Origin: JAVBLW01 sp031553215
GTDB lineage: Bacteria > Bacillota_I > Bacilli_A > Acholeplasmatales > Anaeroplasmataceae
Direction of reading: 5' to 3'
Assembly: GCA_031553215.1 (NCBI GenBank)
Contig: JAVBLW010000005.1
Span: forward strand, 1-64,000
DNA length: 64,000 nucleotides
In this document: positions 53,351 through 63,045 of the stretch, in pieces
Layout: every line of letters begins with the position of its first letter
Numbering within the stretch: the first letter of the stretch is position 1
The notes under the pieces: generated by a model
What the model was told of the DNA's origin: nothing
The model's input: only the letters and a program-made list of their open reading frames with translations
Databases searched by the model: none
Made by a program: the position numbers and the translations under genes

Positions 53351-54898
53351 TTATTGAATATTTTGTTGAATGAAAGCTTTTATTGATTCAGGAAATTGAG
53401 AATAATCACAACTTGACTCATAACCAAAGAATACTAAGTTACCATCTTTCGTTATAGGTTCTACTAAAATCTCAACATTTTCAACGCTATTAACAGTACC
53501 ATCAAGAACTTCAATTGTCTCAGCGATAAATGTAAAATTTAACTCTGCTTCTGAATATGTACTTGTTACAGCAATATTGTTTTCATCATAAGAAATAGAA
53601 ACTGCATTTTTTATTATTCCTTCAGCAACTTGACCAATTAATGTACCAATTAAGGCCTTATAAACATCTGTTGTTGTATAAGAAATATTAGACACCGCAG
53701 CAATTGTATCAATTGTTGCACCATTTATAACTCTACCAGCAAATCCACCAATAATAGCTTCATATGTTTTAGGATTTGATTCTTCACTATACTTACTCGT
53801 TGTAACTGTAATCTTTGATTTAGAAATACTATTTTTTATACTTACTCTAGTTTCACCAACAAATCCACCTACATATGTAAATAGTTCAGCCTCAGTAGAA
53901 GCTTTGCTAGTTAATTTAATTACGGAAGTTATAACAGTATTTGCAGAACAATTATCAATAATAGCACCATTTAAAGCAGAATGTGATATACCACCATTAC
54001 TTCCAATAAATCCACCAATTGTTGTTTGTTTTTTCGTTTCAGAATCTATTGTCACATTATCTACAGAAGAATCAGTGATTTTATATACATTTACCCCAAC
54101 AAGTCCACCAACATAATGTGCATATGTTGCTTGACCTGTTGTCTTTATTGTACTATCTAAAACATTGCAATTTGTTATTGTTGCAGCACTAAATCCTGCT
54201 AAAATACCCACATATGATTCACTTGATCTTGATAGCGTAATTTCAGAATTTAAAATTGTTAAATCTTTAATAGATGAATTTTTATCAAGATATCCAAATA
54301 ATCCTTGATATTGTGTATTTTCTTTTTGAACAAAGTTTGATATAGTTTTGTTATTTCCGTCAATATGGCCCTTAAAAGTTGATGTTGATTTAAATAAAGG
54401 AACTATTGTATCTCCACCAAAATCAATATCATTATTAATTTTATAATACGCTGTACTATCTTTACTTATTTTTAAAAAATCCGCTTTAGTTGAAACTTCA
54501 ATTGGATTTTCTTCTGATTCACCAATTGTAACAGTAGTTAATTCTTTTTTGTAAAAAACTTTTTTCTTTCCTTTAACTGTTGCAGAAATAATAACCTTAT
54601 ATTTAGTTGTCTTTTCTAAGTCTTCAAATTCAAGAGTTTGTTCTACTGATGAATCTTCATTAAATGTTAACGAATCCAAACATAGATCCAAATCATCAAC
54701 ATTATATATTTTCGCTTGAAGTGACGTATTAGTAATTTGTTCATCTTTATCTGATACTAAAACAGTAACACCTATACTAGTTCTAGTTGGTGTAACATCT
54801 ACTATTTTAACTGTTGCTGTAGTTTTACCACACGAAACTAATAAAACTATTGCAAAAGACATTATTAACGACATAAAAATTTTTCTGATTTTTGACAT
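53351..54898 (-). CDS. Surface lipoprotein with FN3-like domain and GLUG/beta-helix repeats
   Basis: This 515-residue lipoprotein (MSKIRKIFM..., lipobox VSCG) starts after GAGGT; the longer frame is not supported. Residues about 28-125 resemble an FN3/Ig-like domain. A right-handed beta-helix follows with GLUG-type turns: YQGLFGYLDKNSSIKDLTI, VGILAGF, YVGGLVGV, TIGGFIGS, YVGGFVGE, IIGGFAGR. Such repeats occur in surface adhesins and glycan-binding proteins. It has its own promoter and terminator and is divergent from the activase operon. The ligand is unknown. Confidence 0.8.
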   Translation of the reverse strand: MSKIRKIFMSLIMSFAIVLLVSCGKTTATVKIVDVTPTRTSIGVTVLVSDKDEQITNTSLQAKIYNVDDLDLCLDSLTFNEDSSVEQTLEFEDLEKTTKYKVIISATVKGKKKVFYKKELTTVTIGESEENPIEVSTKADFLKISKDSTAYYKINNDIDFGGDTIVPLFKSTSTFKGHIDGNNKTISNFVQKENTQYQGLFGYLDKNSSIKDLTILNSEITLSRSSESYVGILAGFSAATITNCNVLDSTIKTTGQATYAHYVGGLVGVNVYKITDSSVDNVTIDSETKKQTTIGGFIGSNGGISHSALNGAIIDNCSANTVITSVIKLTSKASTEAELFTYVGGFVGETRVSIKNSISKSKITVTTSKYSEESNPKTYEAIIGGFAGRVINGATIDTIAAVSNISYTTTDVYKALIGTLIGQVAEGIIKNAVSISYDENNIAVTSTYSEAELNFTFIAETIEVLDGTVNSVENVEILVEPITKDGNLVFFGYESSCDYSQFPESIKAFIQQNIQ

Positions 54899-54932
54899 TT
54901 CTATAACCTCATTTATTTTATTCATAATGCTT

Positions 54933-54961
54933 ATTATACAAAAAAATAAAAAAATATACAA
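54933..54961 (-). promoter_or_regulatory. Promoter of the GLUG-type lipoprotein gene
   Basis: On the minus strand, TTGTAT (54956-54961), 17 nt, TATAAT (54933-54938). Confidence 0.75.
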
Positions 54962-55004
54962 CTATTAAATTAAGTTTTACAGTTTTTTTTATTATATTCA
55001 TAAA

Positions 55005-55033
55005 TTGACATTTTTTGCGTATTATCTTATAAT
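55005..55033 (+). promoter_or_regulatory. Consensus promoter of the activase operon
   Basis: TTGACA (55005-55010), exactly 17 nt, TATAAT (55028-55033), a fully consensus SigA promoter about 34 nt before the start codon. I see no clear Crp/Fnr half-site palindrome in the short leader. Confidence 0.88.
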
Positions 55034-55066
55034 TCAATGTATATTACTTTTGAAAAGGAGACAATT

Positions 55067-57973
55067 ATGAAAATCGGATTAGATATTGGTTCTACAACTA
55101 TTAAATGTGTAGTTATAGATGACGATGCAAATGTTCTATATAGTAGCTATCAAAGGCACTATTCATATATAAAAACAAATTTATTAAAGGTTTTACAGAC
55201 TTTAAAAGAAGAAAATATTGTTCCAAACGATATTCCTGTAGCAATTTCTGGATCTGCTGGAATGGGACTTGCTAATGGTTGTAACATTACTTTCATCCAA
55301 GAAGTATATGCTACTAGAGTAGCTGCAAACAAATTAATTCCTGATATAAATTGTATTATTGAACTTGGCGGAGAAGACGCCAAAATTTTATTTTTAAGTG
55401 ACGGAATGGAAGTTAGAATGAATGGTTCATGTGCAGGTGGTACAGGGGCATTTATAGATCAAATGGCAACTTTGCTTGATATATCTGTTACAGATATGAA
55501 TGAAATAGCTAGTGAACATGACAAATTATATAACATAGCTTCTCGTTGTGGAGTATTTGCCAAAACTGACGTACAACCTCTTTTAAATCAAGGAGCAAAT
55601 AAAAAAGATATCGCTGCTTCTATCTTTAAAGCTGTTGTTAATCAAACTATTGGTGGACTTGCACAAGGAAGAGAAATTAAAGGGAAAGTTGCCTACCTTG
55701 GTGGACCACTTACTTTCTTATCTGAATTACAAACAAGTTTCAATGAATCATTAAATTTAGATGGTATTTGTCCTGAAAATTCACTATATTATGTAGCTAT
55801 TGGAACTGCGCTATGTGCTAATAAAAATTATAATATGGATGACTTACTAAATACAATAAACAGTTATGAAAACGAAGGAAATTATGCTTTCAACAATCCA
55901 TTATTTAAGGATCAAAATGAACTAGATGTATTCAGAGCTAGACATGCTGAAAAAGACATTAAACAATTATCACTTGATGGTTATGAAGGAAATTTATATT
56001 TAGGGATTGACTCTGGTAGTACGACACTAAAACTTTTACTTGTTGATGAAGATAAAAATATTCGCTATAACAAGTATTTTCCAAATAAAGGAAATCCTAT
56101 TATTATTATTAAGGATATATTAGCAGAATTATACGAACAATATCCAAACATAAAAATTGCTGCCAGCGCTTCTACTGGTTATGGAGAAGACTTGGTAAAA
56201 AATGCCTTCAATTTAGATTCTGGACTAGTAGAAACTATGGCACACTTTACAGCCGCAAAACACTTTATGCCTGAGGTTGACTTTATTATCGACATCGGTG
56301 GTCAAGATATTAAATGTTTCAAAGTTGAAAATGGAATTATTTCTAATATATTCTTGAATGAAGCTTGTTCAAGCGGATGTGGTTCTTTCCTTCAAACATT
56401 TGCTAATGCGTTAGGATATGAAATAGAAGATTTTGCTCATAAAGGATTACTTGCTCAAAAACCTGTAGATTTAGGAAGCAGATGTACTGTTTTCATGAAT
56501 TCTAGTGTTAAACAAGCACAAAAAGATGGTGCCTCAATCGAAGACATTTCAGCTGGTCTTTCTATAAGTGTTGTAAAAAATGCTTTATATAAAGTTATTC
56601 GTGCTACAAATGTAAGCGAACTTGGTAAACACATCGTTGTTCAAGGTGGTACATTCCATAATGAAGCTGTGTTAAGAGCCTTCGAAAAAGAATTGAACCT
56701 AAATGTGGTATGCCCAAATATTTCTGGTGTTATGGGTGCTTATGGTGCTGCATTACATGCTATGAATTTGAACATCAAGTCTACTAGTACAATAAAGAAA
56801 GATGAAATTGCTTCTTTCGTACATAATGTTAAGAATGTTAATTGTGGTTTATGTAATAATAACTGTAGTTTAACAATTAACACATTTGGTAATAATAACA
56901 AATTCATTAGTGGAAATAGATGCGAAAGACCAGTTACTAAAAAAGAAAGTGACAATTCTCTTAACTTATATCAATATACTAGAGACTTATTAATGTCTTA
57001 TAAACCAGTACCAGGAAAACGCCCAAGAATAGCTATTCCAATGGTTTTAAATAATTATGAATTATTTCCTTTTTGGTATACATTCTTTACTAATTTAGGG
57101 TTTGAAGTTCATAATAGTGGATTATCAACATCTAAGACTTATGTATTAGGTCAACATACTATTGCATCAGATACAATTTGCTATCCTGCAAAATTGGTAC
57201 ATGGACATATTCATAAATTATTAATTGATGGTTTCACAAACATATTCTACCCTTGCATGAGTTATAATATGAATGAAAATTTAGGTGACAACCATTATAA
57301 TTGTCCAATCGTCGCTTATTATCCAGAAACAATTAAAAATAATGTAGATGAAATAACAACAATTAATTTCATTTCTGATTTTATTGGAATCCATAACAAG
57401 CAAGCATTTGAAGAAAAAATATATTCACTTTTACAAAAATATTTTACAGGTATAACTAAAAAAGAAATTGAAACTGCTTCTACTTTTGCATATTTTGCAC
57501 ACCATGAATTCCAAAATAAAATAGTTAAAAAAGGTGAAGAAATAATTGCTCGCGCAAGAATAGAAGAAAAACCTATTATTGTATTATCTGGTAGACCATA
57601 TCATCTTGACCCAGAAATAAATCATGGAATAGATAAAGTTATCTCTTCTTATGGTGTAGCAATTATTACTGAAGAAAGTGTAGCTTTCAAAGTAGGTAAA
57701 GTACCTACTAATGTTTTAAATCAATGGACTTACCATTCGCGCCTTTACTCAGCTGCTAACTATGTTACAAAAGAGGAAGATATGAATTTAATTCAATTAG
57801 TAAGTTTCGGTTGTGGACTTGATGCCGTTACTACCGATGAAGTAAAAGAGATTCTTGAAAGATCAAACAAAATTTATACACAAATAAAAATTGATGAAAT
57901 TACGAATTTAGGTGCTGTAAAAATTCGTTTACGTAGTTTATTTGAAGCACTTAAGCAACAAGGAGGTAAATAA
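55067..57973 (+). CDS. Double-ASKHA acyl-CoA dehydratase activase-related protein (BcrAD_BadFG x2 + DUF2229)
   Basis: This 968-residue protein has two tandem BadF/BcrA-type ATPase domains: residues about 1-270 (MKIGLDIGSTTIKC, IIELGGEDAKI, SCAGGTGAFIDQMA, SRCGVFAKTD) and about 310-580 (LYLGIDSGSTTLKL, DIGGQDIKCF, EACSSGCGSFLQ, SRCTVFMNSS). The Cys residues that bind a [4Fe-4S] cluster in HgdC-type activases are kept in both. A Cys-rich link (NCGLCNNNCSL...RC, about 595-620) precedes a DUF2229-type C-terminal domain. Activases use ATP to push an electron onto a dehydratase-like partner. AAGGAG precedes the chosen ATG; 10 upstream residues are not supported. An HgdB-like gene follows directly. 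Confidence 0.88.
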   Translation: MKIGLDIGSTTIKCVVIDDDANVLYSSYQRHYSYIKTNLLKVLQTLKEENIVPNDIPVAISGSAGMGLANGCNITFIQEVYATRVAANKLIPDINCIIELGGEDAKILFLSDGMEVRMNGSCAGGTGAFIDQMATLLDISVTDMNEIASEHDKLYNIASRCGVFAKTDVQPLLNQGANKKDIAASIFKAVVNQTIGGLAQGREIKGKVAYLGGPLTFLSELQTSFNESLNLDGICPENSLYYVAIGTALCANKNYNMDDLLNTINSYENEGNYAFNNPLFKDQNELDVFRARHAEKDIKQLSLDGYEGNLYLGIDSGSTTLKLLLVDEDKNIRYNKYFPNKGNPIIIIKDILAELYEQYPNIKIAASASTGYGEDLVKNAFNLDSGLVETMAHFTAAKHFMPEVDFIIDIGGQDIKCFKVENGIISNIFLNEACSSGCGSFLQTFANALGYEIEDFAHKGLLAQKPVDLGSRCTVFMNSSVKQAQKDGASIEDISAGLSISVVKNALYKVIRATNVSELGKHIVVQGGTFHNEAVLRAFEKELNLNVVCPNISGVMGAYGAALHAMNLNIKSTSTIKKDEIASFVHNVKNVNCGLCNNNCSLTINTFGNNNKFISGNRCERPVTKKESDNSLNLYQYTRDLLMSYKPVPGKRPRIAIPMVLNNYELFPFWYTFFTNLGFEVHNSGLSTSKTYVLGQHTIASDTICYPAKLVHGHIHKLLIDGFTNIFYPCMSYNMNENLGDNHYNCPIVAYYPETIKNNVDEITTINFISDFIGIHNKQAFEEKIYSLLQKYFTGITKKEIETASTFAYFAHHEFQNKIVKKGEEIIARARIEEKPIIVLSGRPYHLDPEINHGIDKVISSYGVAIITEESVAFKVGKVPTNVLNQWTYHSRLYSAANYVTKEEDMNLIQLVSFGCGLDAVTTDEVKEILERSNKIYTQIKIDEITNLGAVKIRLRSLFEALKQQGGK

Positions 57974-57974
57974 T

Positions 57975-59243
57975 ATGGAAGAATTAGAAAACTATCCACA
58001 ATTCACTAAAAGTATGAAAAGTACTCACACCATATTAATACCTTCTATGCTAGATGTGCATTTTGCACTATTTGAAAAAGTATTAACATCTGCAGGATAT
58101 AATGTAGAAATTATGAAAAATAAAGGACCTGAAGTTGTTAGTGAAGGATTAAAATACGTTCACAATGATACATGTTATCCAGCACTTCTAGTTATTGGGC
58201 AATTCATAGATAATTTAAATAACCGCGACGACTTAGATAAATTAGTACTTCTTATTACTCAAACAGGTGGAGGATGTAGAGCATCTAACTATCTTCATCT
58301 TTTAAGAAAAGCTCTAAAAAAAGCTGGTTATGGTTACATTCCGGTTGTATCGTTAAATACTGGTAATTTAGATAAAAACAATGGACTAGAAGTTAACTTT
58401 AGATTAATAACTAAATTAGCTGCTGCTATTACTTATGGAGATCAAATGATGTATTTATATAACAAAGTTAGATCTTACGAAAAAAATAAAGGCGATGCAA
58501 AAATTATTATTGATAAATGGACAAATACATTAGCTAACCTATTTGAAAGAAACAAAGGTACTTCTTATTTCGCTTTAAAAAAGAATTTAAATAAAATTGC
58601 TAAAGATTTTGATACCGTTGAACTTGATTACACAGTTAAACCAAAAGTTGGTGTAGTTGGAGAAATATACATAAAGTATGCAGCTTTAGGAAATAATGAT
58701 TTAGAACAGTTCTTAATTGATGAAGGTGCTGAAGTTTACGTTCCTGGTTTATTTGGTTTCTTATTATATTCTATATATGATAACATTTATGACTATCAAA
58801 TTTATGGTGGTAAAAAAGACAAAAAATCTATGCGTATCAATAATCTTATTATTTGGTATGTTGGAAAAATGGAAAACCTAATTATTAAATCTATTTCTAA
58901 AACAAAGTTTACTCCTATGACAAAATTCGAGCATGTTAAAGATTTATCTAATGGTATAATCGATCATGGCGTAAAAATGGGTGAAGGTTGGCTATTAACT
59001 GCCGAAATGGTTGAATTAGTTGAAACAGGATACAAAAATATTGTTTGTGCCCAACCATTTGGATGTCTTCCTAACCATATATGCGGTAAAGGGGTAATGA
59101 AAAAAATAAAATCAATGCACCAAGATGCTAATATCGTTGCCATTGATTATGACCCTTCTGCTACTAAAGTTAATCAAGAAAATAGAATTAAATTAATGTT
59201 AGCTATCGCAAGAGAGAATTTGGATAAAGAAATAAAACTTTAA
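57975..59243 (+). CDS. HgdB-like (2-hydroxyacyl-CoA dehydratase D-component type) protein
   Basis: This 422-residue protein has conserved Cys positions at DTCYPALL (about 60), GGGCRASNY (about 102) and CAQPFGCLPNHICGKG (about 347-362), the usual Fe-S ligands of this superfamily. AGGAGG overlaps the end of the activase gene, with only 1 nt between them, so the two are translated together. In many anaerobes the two parts are fused in a protein of about 1400 residues; here they are separate. It is probably a double-cubane or related Fe-S reductase partner. Hydroxyacyl-CoA dehydration is unproven. Confidence 0.82.
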   Translation: MEELENYPQFTKSMKSTHTILIPSMLDVHFALFEKVLTSAGYNVEIMKNKGPEVVSEGLKYVHNDTCYPALLVIGQFIDNLNNRDDLDKLVLLITQTGGGCRASNYLHLLRKALKKAGYGYIPVVSLNTGNLDKNNGLEVNFRLITKLAAAITYGDQMMYLYNKVRSYEKNKGDAKIIIDKWTNTLANLFERNKGTSYFALKKNLNKIAKDFDTVELDYTVKPKVGVVGEIYIKYAALGNNDLEQFLIDEGAEVYVPGLFGFLLYSIYDNIYDYQIYGGKKDKKSMRINNLIIWYVGKMENLIIKSISKTKFTPMTKFEHVKDLSNGIIDHGVKMGEGWLLTAEMVELVETGYKNIVCAQPFGCLPNHICGKGVMKKIKSMHQDANIVAIDYDPSATKVNQENRIKLMLAIARENLDKEIKL

Positions 59244-59252
59244 GGTGATAAG

Positions 59253-59900
59253 ATGGAATTCCTATTTAAAAATATTGCAGTGGAAACAAAAAAAAAATAT
59301 CTTAATCAAATCAATGTCACACACAAAACATATGATCGTGGACAAACTATTGTTAATGAAGGCAATATTTGTAATAGTATCTATTTTATTAATTCAGGTT
59401 TAGTTGTCGCCAAAAATATTTATCAAGATGGACATGAATCAATCATAAAAATATTATCAAATAATGATAGTTTTGGTGAAGCATTAATATTTTCTAACAA
59501 TAGAGAATATAAGGCTAACTTCATATGTGAAAAGAAAACATCTATTTCTATTATTAATTACGATGATATATTTCATTTGATATCATTAGATACTAAAATA
59601 TCACTAAATTTATTGAATAAGATTAGCAACAATTTAGTTCGCTTGAACGATCACATTAAGGTATTAAACAAAAAAACTGTAAAAAGTAAAATATGTACAT
59701 TCTTATATTTAAGATATTTAGAAAATAAGCAATCTACATTTACTATTCTTTACAATAAAACCGAACTTGCATTATTTTTAAATACTGAAAGACCTACATT
59801 ATCAAAAGAAATAAGTTTATTAGTAAAAGATAATATTATTTCAAATATGGGAAATACTTATACAATAATAAATTTTAAAGAAATCGAGAAAAATATATAA
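59253..59900 (+). CDS. Crp/Fnr-family transcription regulator
   Basis: This 215-residue protein has an N-terminal cyclic-nucleotide-binding-like beta-roll (about 25-115, including FGEALIFSNNREY) and a C-terminal winged helix (TELALFLNTERPTLSKEISLL as the HTH). The cAMP-contact Arg-Ser motif and the N-terminal Fnr Fe-S Cys cluster are not seen, so its signal is unknown. It lies 9 nt after the HgdB-like gene and probably controls the same operon. Confidence 0.9.
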   Translation: MEFLFKNIAVETKKKYLNQINVTHKTYDRGQTIVNEGNICNSIYFINSGLVVAKNIYQDGHESIIKILSNNDSFGEALIFSNNREYKANFICEKKTSISIINYDDIFHLISLDTKISLNLLNKISNNLVRLNDHIKVLNKKTVKSKICTFLYLRYLENKQSTFTILYNKTELALFLNTERPTLSKEISLLVKDNIISNMGNTYTIINFKEIEKNI

Positions 59901-59959
59901 AAGAACTGTAAGGAAACAAATCTCAAAAAATGGGATTTATAACTTACAGTTCTTTTTTC
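59899..59959. terminator. Bidirectional terminator between convergent units
   Basis: AAAGAACTGTAAG (59900-59912) pairs with CTTACAGTTCTTT (59943-59955), enclosing a second small hairpin (AAATCTC/GGGATTT). T and A runs on both sides allow use by the plus-strand activase operon and the minus-strand antiporter unit. Confidence 0.85.
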
Positions 59960-59968
59960 TAAATAAAT

Positions 59969-61333
59969 TTATTCTTTTAGTTCTCCAATTTCTTTTTTCT
60001 TTTTCTTAACTGGAACATCAAATGTACCTTCACCGGATTTTATTAACGCGTATTTTAAACATAACGGGCCAAAAATTTCGCTAATGAATACAGCACAAAT
60101 CACTACTACTCTAATAAGCTGACCATTGTATGTTTCATTAAAACTTATAGGCAGTTCCTGCATAATTATTAACGATAATCCAATTGCAATTCCACCTTGA
60201 GGTAGTAATCCCCATCCTAAATATTTTCTTATAACCTCTGGCGCCTTAGTAGCTTTTGCTGATGCCCAAGTACCAAACACCTTACCTGCAACCCTAAAAA
60301 TTAAATACACTACCACTATTGCAACCGCTATCCAAGATAATGATTCTAATCTTAAATCGGCTCCTGATAAAACAAAAAATATTATTACAAAAGGAGGAGT
60401 TATTCTATCTACCAAAGGCATAACTTCTTCTGTCGTATGACTCGTGTTTGTATAAACAGCACCTAACGCCATACAAGCAAGTAATGAAGATAATCCAATA
60501 TTAATAGGATTATCGGCAGTACCAAAATTAATTTCTTTAAATAATAAACACAATCCTATATTTAAAAATATAAGCGCTATTACTACGCAAGTACGATTTC
60601 CTCTACCCTTAAACATTTTCATTAAAAATGAAGCAGCTATTCCAGTAATAACACCAAGTATAAGCGAACCTATTATTTCAATAAAGGGAATTAAAATTGT
60701 AAGCCCTATATTTGCAGTTGAAGGAGAAACAAATGTTTTTACTATCGCTATACATATTCCAAAAAATATTAAAGCTGACGCATCATCAATTGCAACAACA
60801 CTCAACGTACATTTTGCTAAATCACCTTTTGCTTTATATTGCTTTAATACCATTATTGTTGCGGCTGGGGCAGTCGCTCCCCCAACAGCACCCATACAAA
60901 GTGCAAATGGTAATGCGACATTTATAGATACATGAAGTATCGGAACTAATAATAACATCATACCAGCAAAAATGAAAATAACTGCTGCTAAGCTTTCGGC
61001 GAATGCAATAATAACTGGCATTGCACCAACTTGTTTAAAATAACTAGCTTTGAATTCGGTCCCAACACTGAATGCTATAAATCCCAATTCTATACTTGCG
61101 AATATCCCAAGTGATTCAACAAATTTTGTTCCTATAATTCCATCATATGATGGAATAAATAGTTTAAATAAAGCCGGTCCGATTAATAGACCACCAAGTA
61201 AATATCCTGTAACATTGGGAATATGTAACACTTTTGATAATTTACCAGCAAATAATCCTGTAAAAAGAATTATGGCAAGCCCTAACATTAATGCATAAGA
61301 TGAATCTAAATTTGCTATCATGCTAATCATCAT
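59969..61333 (-). CDS. CPA-family cation:proton antiporter (NapA/KefB-like)
   Basis: This 454-residue protein has about 12-13 membrane segments. It has the N-terminal LHIPNVTGYLLGGLLIGP motif and the ion-binding Asp pair VVAIDDASALIFF of CPA2-type exchangers. It has no C-terminal RCK/TrkA domain. Instead a small PII-like gene lies just upstream, with 1 nt between that stop and this ATG. It probably exchanges Na+ or K+ for protons. Confidence 0.9.
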   Translation of the reverse strand: MMISMIANLDSSYALMLGLAIILFTGLFAGKLSKVLHIPNVTGYLLGGLLIGPALFKLFIPSYDGIIGTKFVESLGIFASIELGFIAFSVGTEFKASYFKQVGAMPVIIAFAESLAAVIFIFAGMMLLLVPILHVSINVALPFALCMGAVGGATAPAATIMVLKQYKAKGDLAKCTLSVVAIDDASALIFFGICIAIVKTFVSPSTANIGLTILIPFIEIIGSLILGVITGIAASFLMKMFKGRGNRTCVVIALIFLNIGLCLLFKEINFGTADNPINIGLSSLLACMALGAVYTNTSHTTEEVMPLVDRITPPFVIIFFVLSGADLRLESLSWIAVAIVVVYLIFRVAGKVFGTWASAKATKAPEVIRKYLGWGLLPQGGIAIGLSLIIMQELPISFNETYNGQLIRVVVICAVFISEIFGPLCLKYALIKSGEGTFDVPVKKKKKEIGELKE

Positions 61334-61334
61334 A

Positions 61335-61670
61335 TTAATATTTTAACCCCTTAACAAAATCAATTGGAATAGAGAATACGATACCTGTATTTGGCTCATT
61401 CAAATCACCAACCACATTTTCAATACCTTTAATCAATGTTGATATTTTTTCTTCATCTACAACAAATAACAGTGTATTAGTAGTTTCTAATTCCGGAGTT
61501 AAAAGCGAACGAAGGAATCCGGTTATTTTATAATCACCATCTTTGGCCAACTCTCTCCCCATCCCATTTGTGTTAAATATAGTACCACCTCTAATACCTA
61601 AAGAATTAAGCTCTTTTATTAATTTATTTAATAATGTAGAGTCATTCAAAACATAAAAAACTGCTCTCAT
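61335..61670 (-). CDS. PII-like small regulatory protein
   Basis: This 111-residue protein has a ferredoxin-like beta-alpha-beta layout: MRAVFYVLNDSTLLNKLIKELNSLGI, then TNTLLFVVDEEKISTLIKGIENVVG and a C-terminal GIVFSIPIDFVKGL strand that resembles the end of PII-like proteins such as DarA/PstA (c-di-AMP) and transporter-linked PII homologues. It is translationally coupled to the antiporter, so it probably senses a nucleotide and gates it. The ligand is unknown. Confidence 0.7.
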   Translation of the reverse strand: MRAVFYVLNDSTLLNKLIKELNSLGIRGGTIFNTNGMGRELAKDGDYKITGFLRSLLTPELETTNTLLFVVDEEKISTLIKGIENVVGDLNEPNTGIVFSIPIDFVKGLKY

Positions 61671-61799
61671 ATTATCACCTCAGCATAATTATACTATGAA
61701 AAAAAAATAATGAAATAGGGTCGTACATTATATGGATAAAATACGTCTAAAAGGTATCAAACAATCTACTTAGAATGATTTATTTTCCTATATATAAAT

Positions 61800-61834
61800 A
61801 GAGCGCTAGCCATGTGATAGGCTAGCGCTATTTA
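61800..61834 (-). terminator. Rho-independent terminator after the ferredoxin gene
   Basis: On the minus strand AGCGCTAGCC/GGCTAGCGCT, a 10-bp GC-rich stem with an 8-nt loop, is followed by a U/A-rich tract. The remaining 61681-61799 gap holds a TATAAT-like -10 for the PII-like gene and no credible ORF. Confidence 0.8.
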
Positions 61835-61845
61835 AATCAATTATT

Positions 61846-62034
61846 TTACACGACTTTTTCAACTGCATGTTTAGGACAACTTCTAACACATAGTCCACAT
61901 TTTATGCACAAATCAAGATTGAAAATCGGTAAAGATTTCTCATCTTTTTGGGTAATTGCTCCCTTTGGACACATCTTTATTAGCGGACATTTATGGTCTT
62001 GTGGACACTTATCCTTATTCGCAATCAATGGCAT
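61846..62034 (-). CDS. Small 4Fe-4S ferredoxin-like protein
   Basis: This 62-residue protein has one complete cluster motif CIKCGLCVRSCPKHAVEKVV at the C-terminus, and an N-terminal CPQDHKCPLIKMCPKGAI motif with spacing near a second cluster site (CxxxxxCxxxxxCP). The start is MPLIANKD, 8 nt after GAG; earlier GTG/ATG codons are possible. Probably an electron carrier of an anaerobe. Confidence 0.85.
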   Translation of the reverse strand: MPLIANKDKCPQDHKCPLIKMCPKGAITQKDEKSLPIFNLDLCIKCGLCVRSCPKHAVEKVV

Positions 62035-62086
62035 AATCATCACTCATTTCTAAGGTAATTATCTCATATTATTAATAAGATGTAAA

Positions 62087-62710
62087 TCAAGATGCTTGAA
62101 CTTTATCATAGATATAACTTACACAAATAACAAAAATTCCACCAAGTAAATATCCTCCTGTAACATCAGTTAAAAAATGCATTCCCAAAATAATTCTAGA
62201 TAATCCTACTATCAATATTAAACTAGCAAGAATACCACAAATAATAATTTTATTTATTTTCTTATATTTACTTCTACATATAATATATATAAGAAAACCG
62301 TATACAAAGAAAGCTGTTATAGAATGACCACTGGGGAAAGATGACGATGTTTCAGTCATTTGTCTCATTGACAAATCAGGCCTATCTCGTTGAATAATTA
62401 ATTTAATAATTGAATTCACAATGTATGTTGCAATTGTACCACTAGCTAAAATAATAAATTTATAATTAAATTTAAATATTATGCCCGCTAATAATATCAC
62501 GGCACCAACAATATATAAATAACCAAATTCAGTTATTAACCTAAAGAAATAATAGCCAAAACTTCCCTTACTACCTCTTGTATCATAAACCTTATCCATA
62601 ATTGCCTTATCAAAATTATTAAGGATATCTAGATTAACTAATATAGTAAGTAATAAAAATAAAGCAACTAATACAATAAGTATTATGTTTTTTCTTTTAA
62701 TAGTTATCAA
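62087..62710 (-). CDS. PAP2-family membrane phosphatase
   Basis: This 207-residue protein has about five to six spans and the three PAP2 motifs: KLIIQRDRPD, SSFPSGHSITAF and SRIILGMHFLTDVTGG. It could be an undecaprenyl-diphosphate or phosphatidylglycerophosphate phosphatase. It overlaps the upstream 115-aa gene by 14 nt. Confidence 0.92.
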   Translation of the reverse strand: MITIKRKNIILIVLVALFLLLTILVNLDILNNFDKAIMDKVYDTRGSKGSFGYYFFRLITEFGYLYIVGAVILLAGIIFKFNYKFIILASGTIATYIVNSIIKLIIQRDRPDLSMRQMTETSSSFPSGHSITAFFVYGFLIYIICRSKYKKINKIIICGILASLILIVGLSRIILGMHFLTDVTGGYLLGGIFVICVSYIYDKVQAS

Positions 62711-63044
62711 CTCTCTTTAGTTTGAAAACAGTGCTTTCTGGATCGCTATCATCAATCTCAAAACTATCTAATAGCATTCCTACAAGTTCTAGTTCACTTG
62801 ATGAATCACTTTCACCCATTAATTCCCAACCATATTCTTCATATTCTAATTCTTTCACATCACCAACACGATCAGTAATTCTCTCAATCAGTTTTTTTGA
62901 ACATTTTTGGGTCTTGATTATAATATCCAAATTATTTTCATTTCTATTTATATCTATGTTTAGGGTATTTACATCATGTTTCATTAAATACAAAATGAAT
63001 TCATGAATGATTTTAGTACCCTTCTTTAATTCATGTAAACTCAT
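62697..63044 (-). CDS. Hypothetical acidic protein, 115 aa
   Basis: This soluble, acidic protein has alternating strands (NTLNIDINRNENNLDIIIKT) and a conserved-looking EYGWELMGE segment followed by SDSSSELELVGMLLDS. I recognise no family. Tight coupling to the DUF1576-like gene upstream (1 nt) and the PAP2 gene downstream (overlap) supports it as real. Confidence 0.65.
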   Translation of the reverse strand: MSLHELKKGTKIIHEFILYLMKHDVNTLNIDINRNENNLDIIIKTQKCSKKLIERITDRVGDVKELEYEEYGWELMGESDSSSELELVGMLLDSFEIDDSDPESTVFKLKRVDNY

Positions 63045-63045
63045 A

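Noticed and set aside
61731..61775. Tiny plus-strand frame starting MDKIRLKGIKQST, which looks like the start of a folate-pathway enzyme
   Set aside because: It stops after 13 codons and lacks a ribosome-binding site, and no further homologous sequence is visible in any frame. Chance or an unrecognisable remnant.
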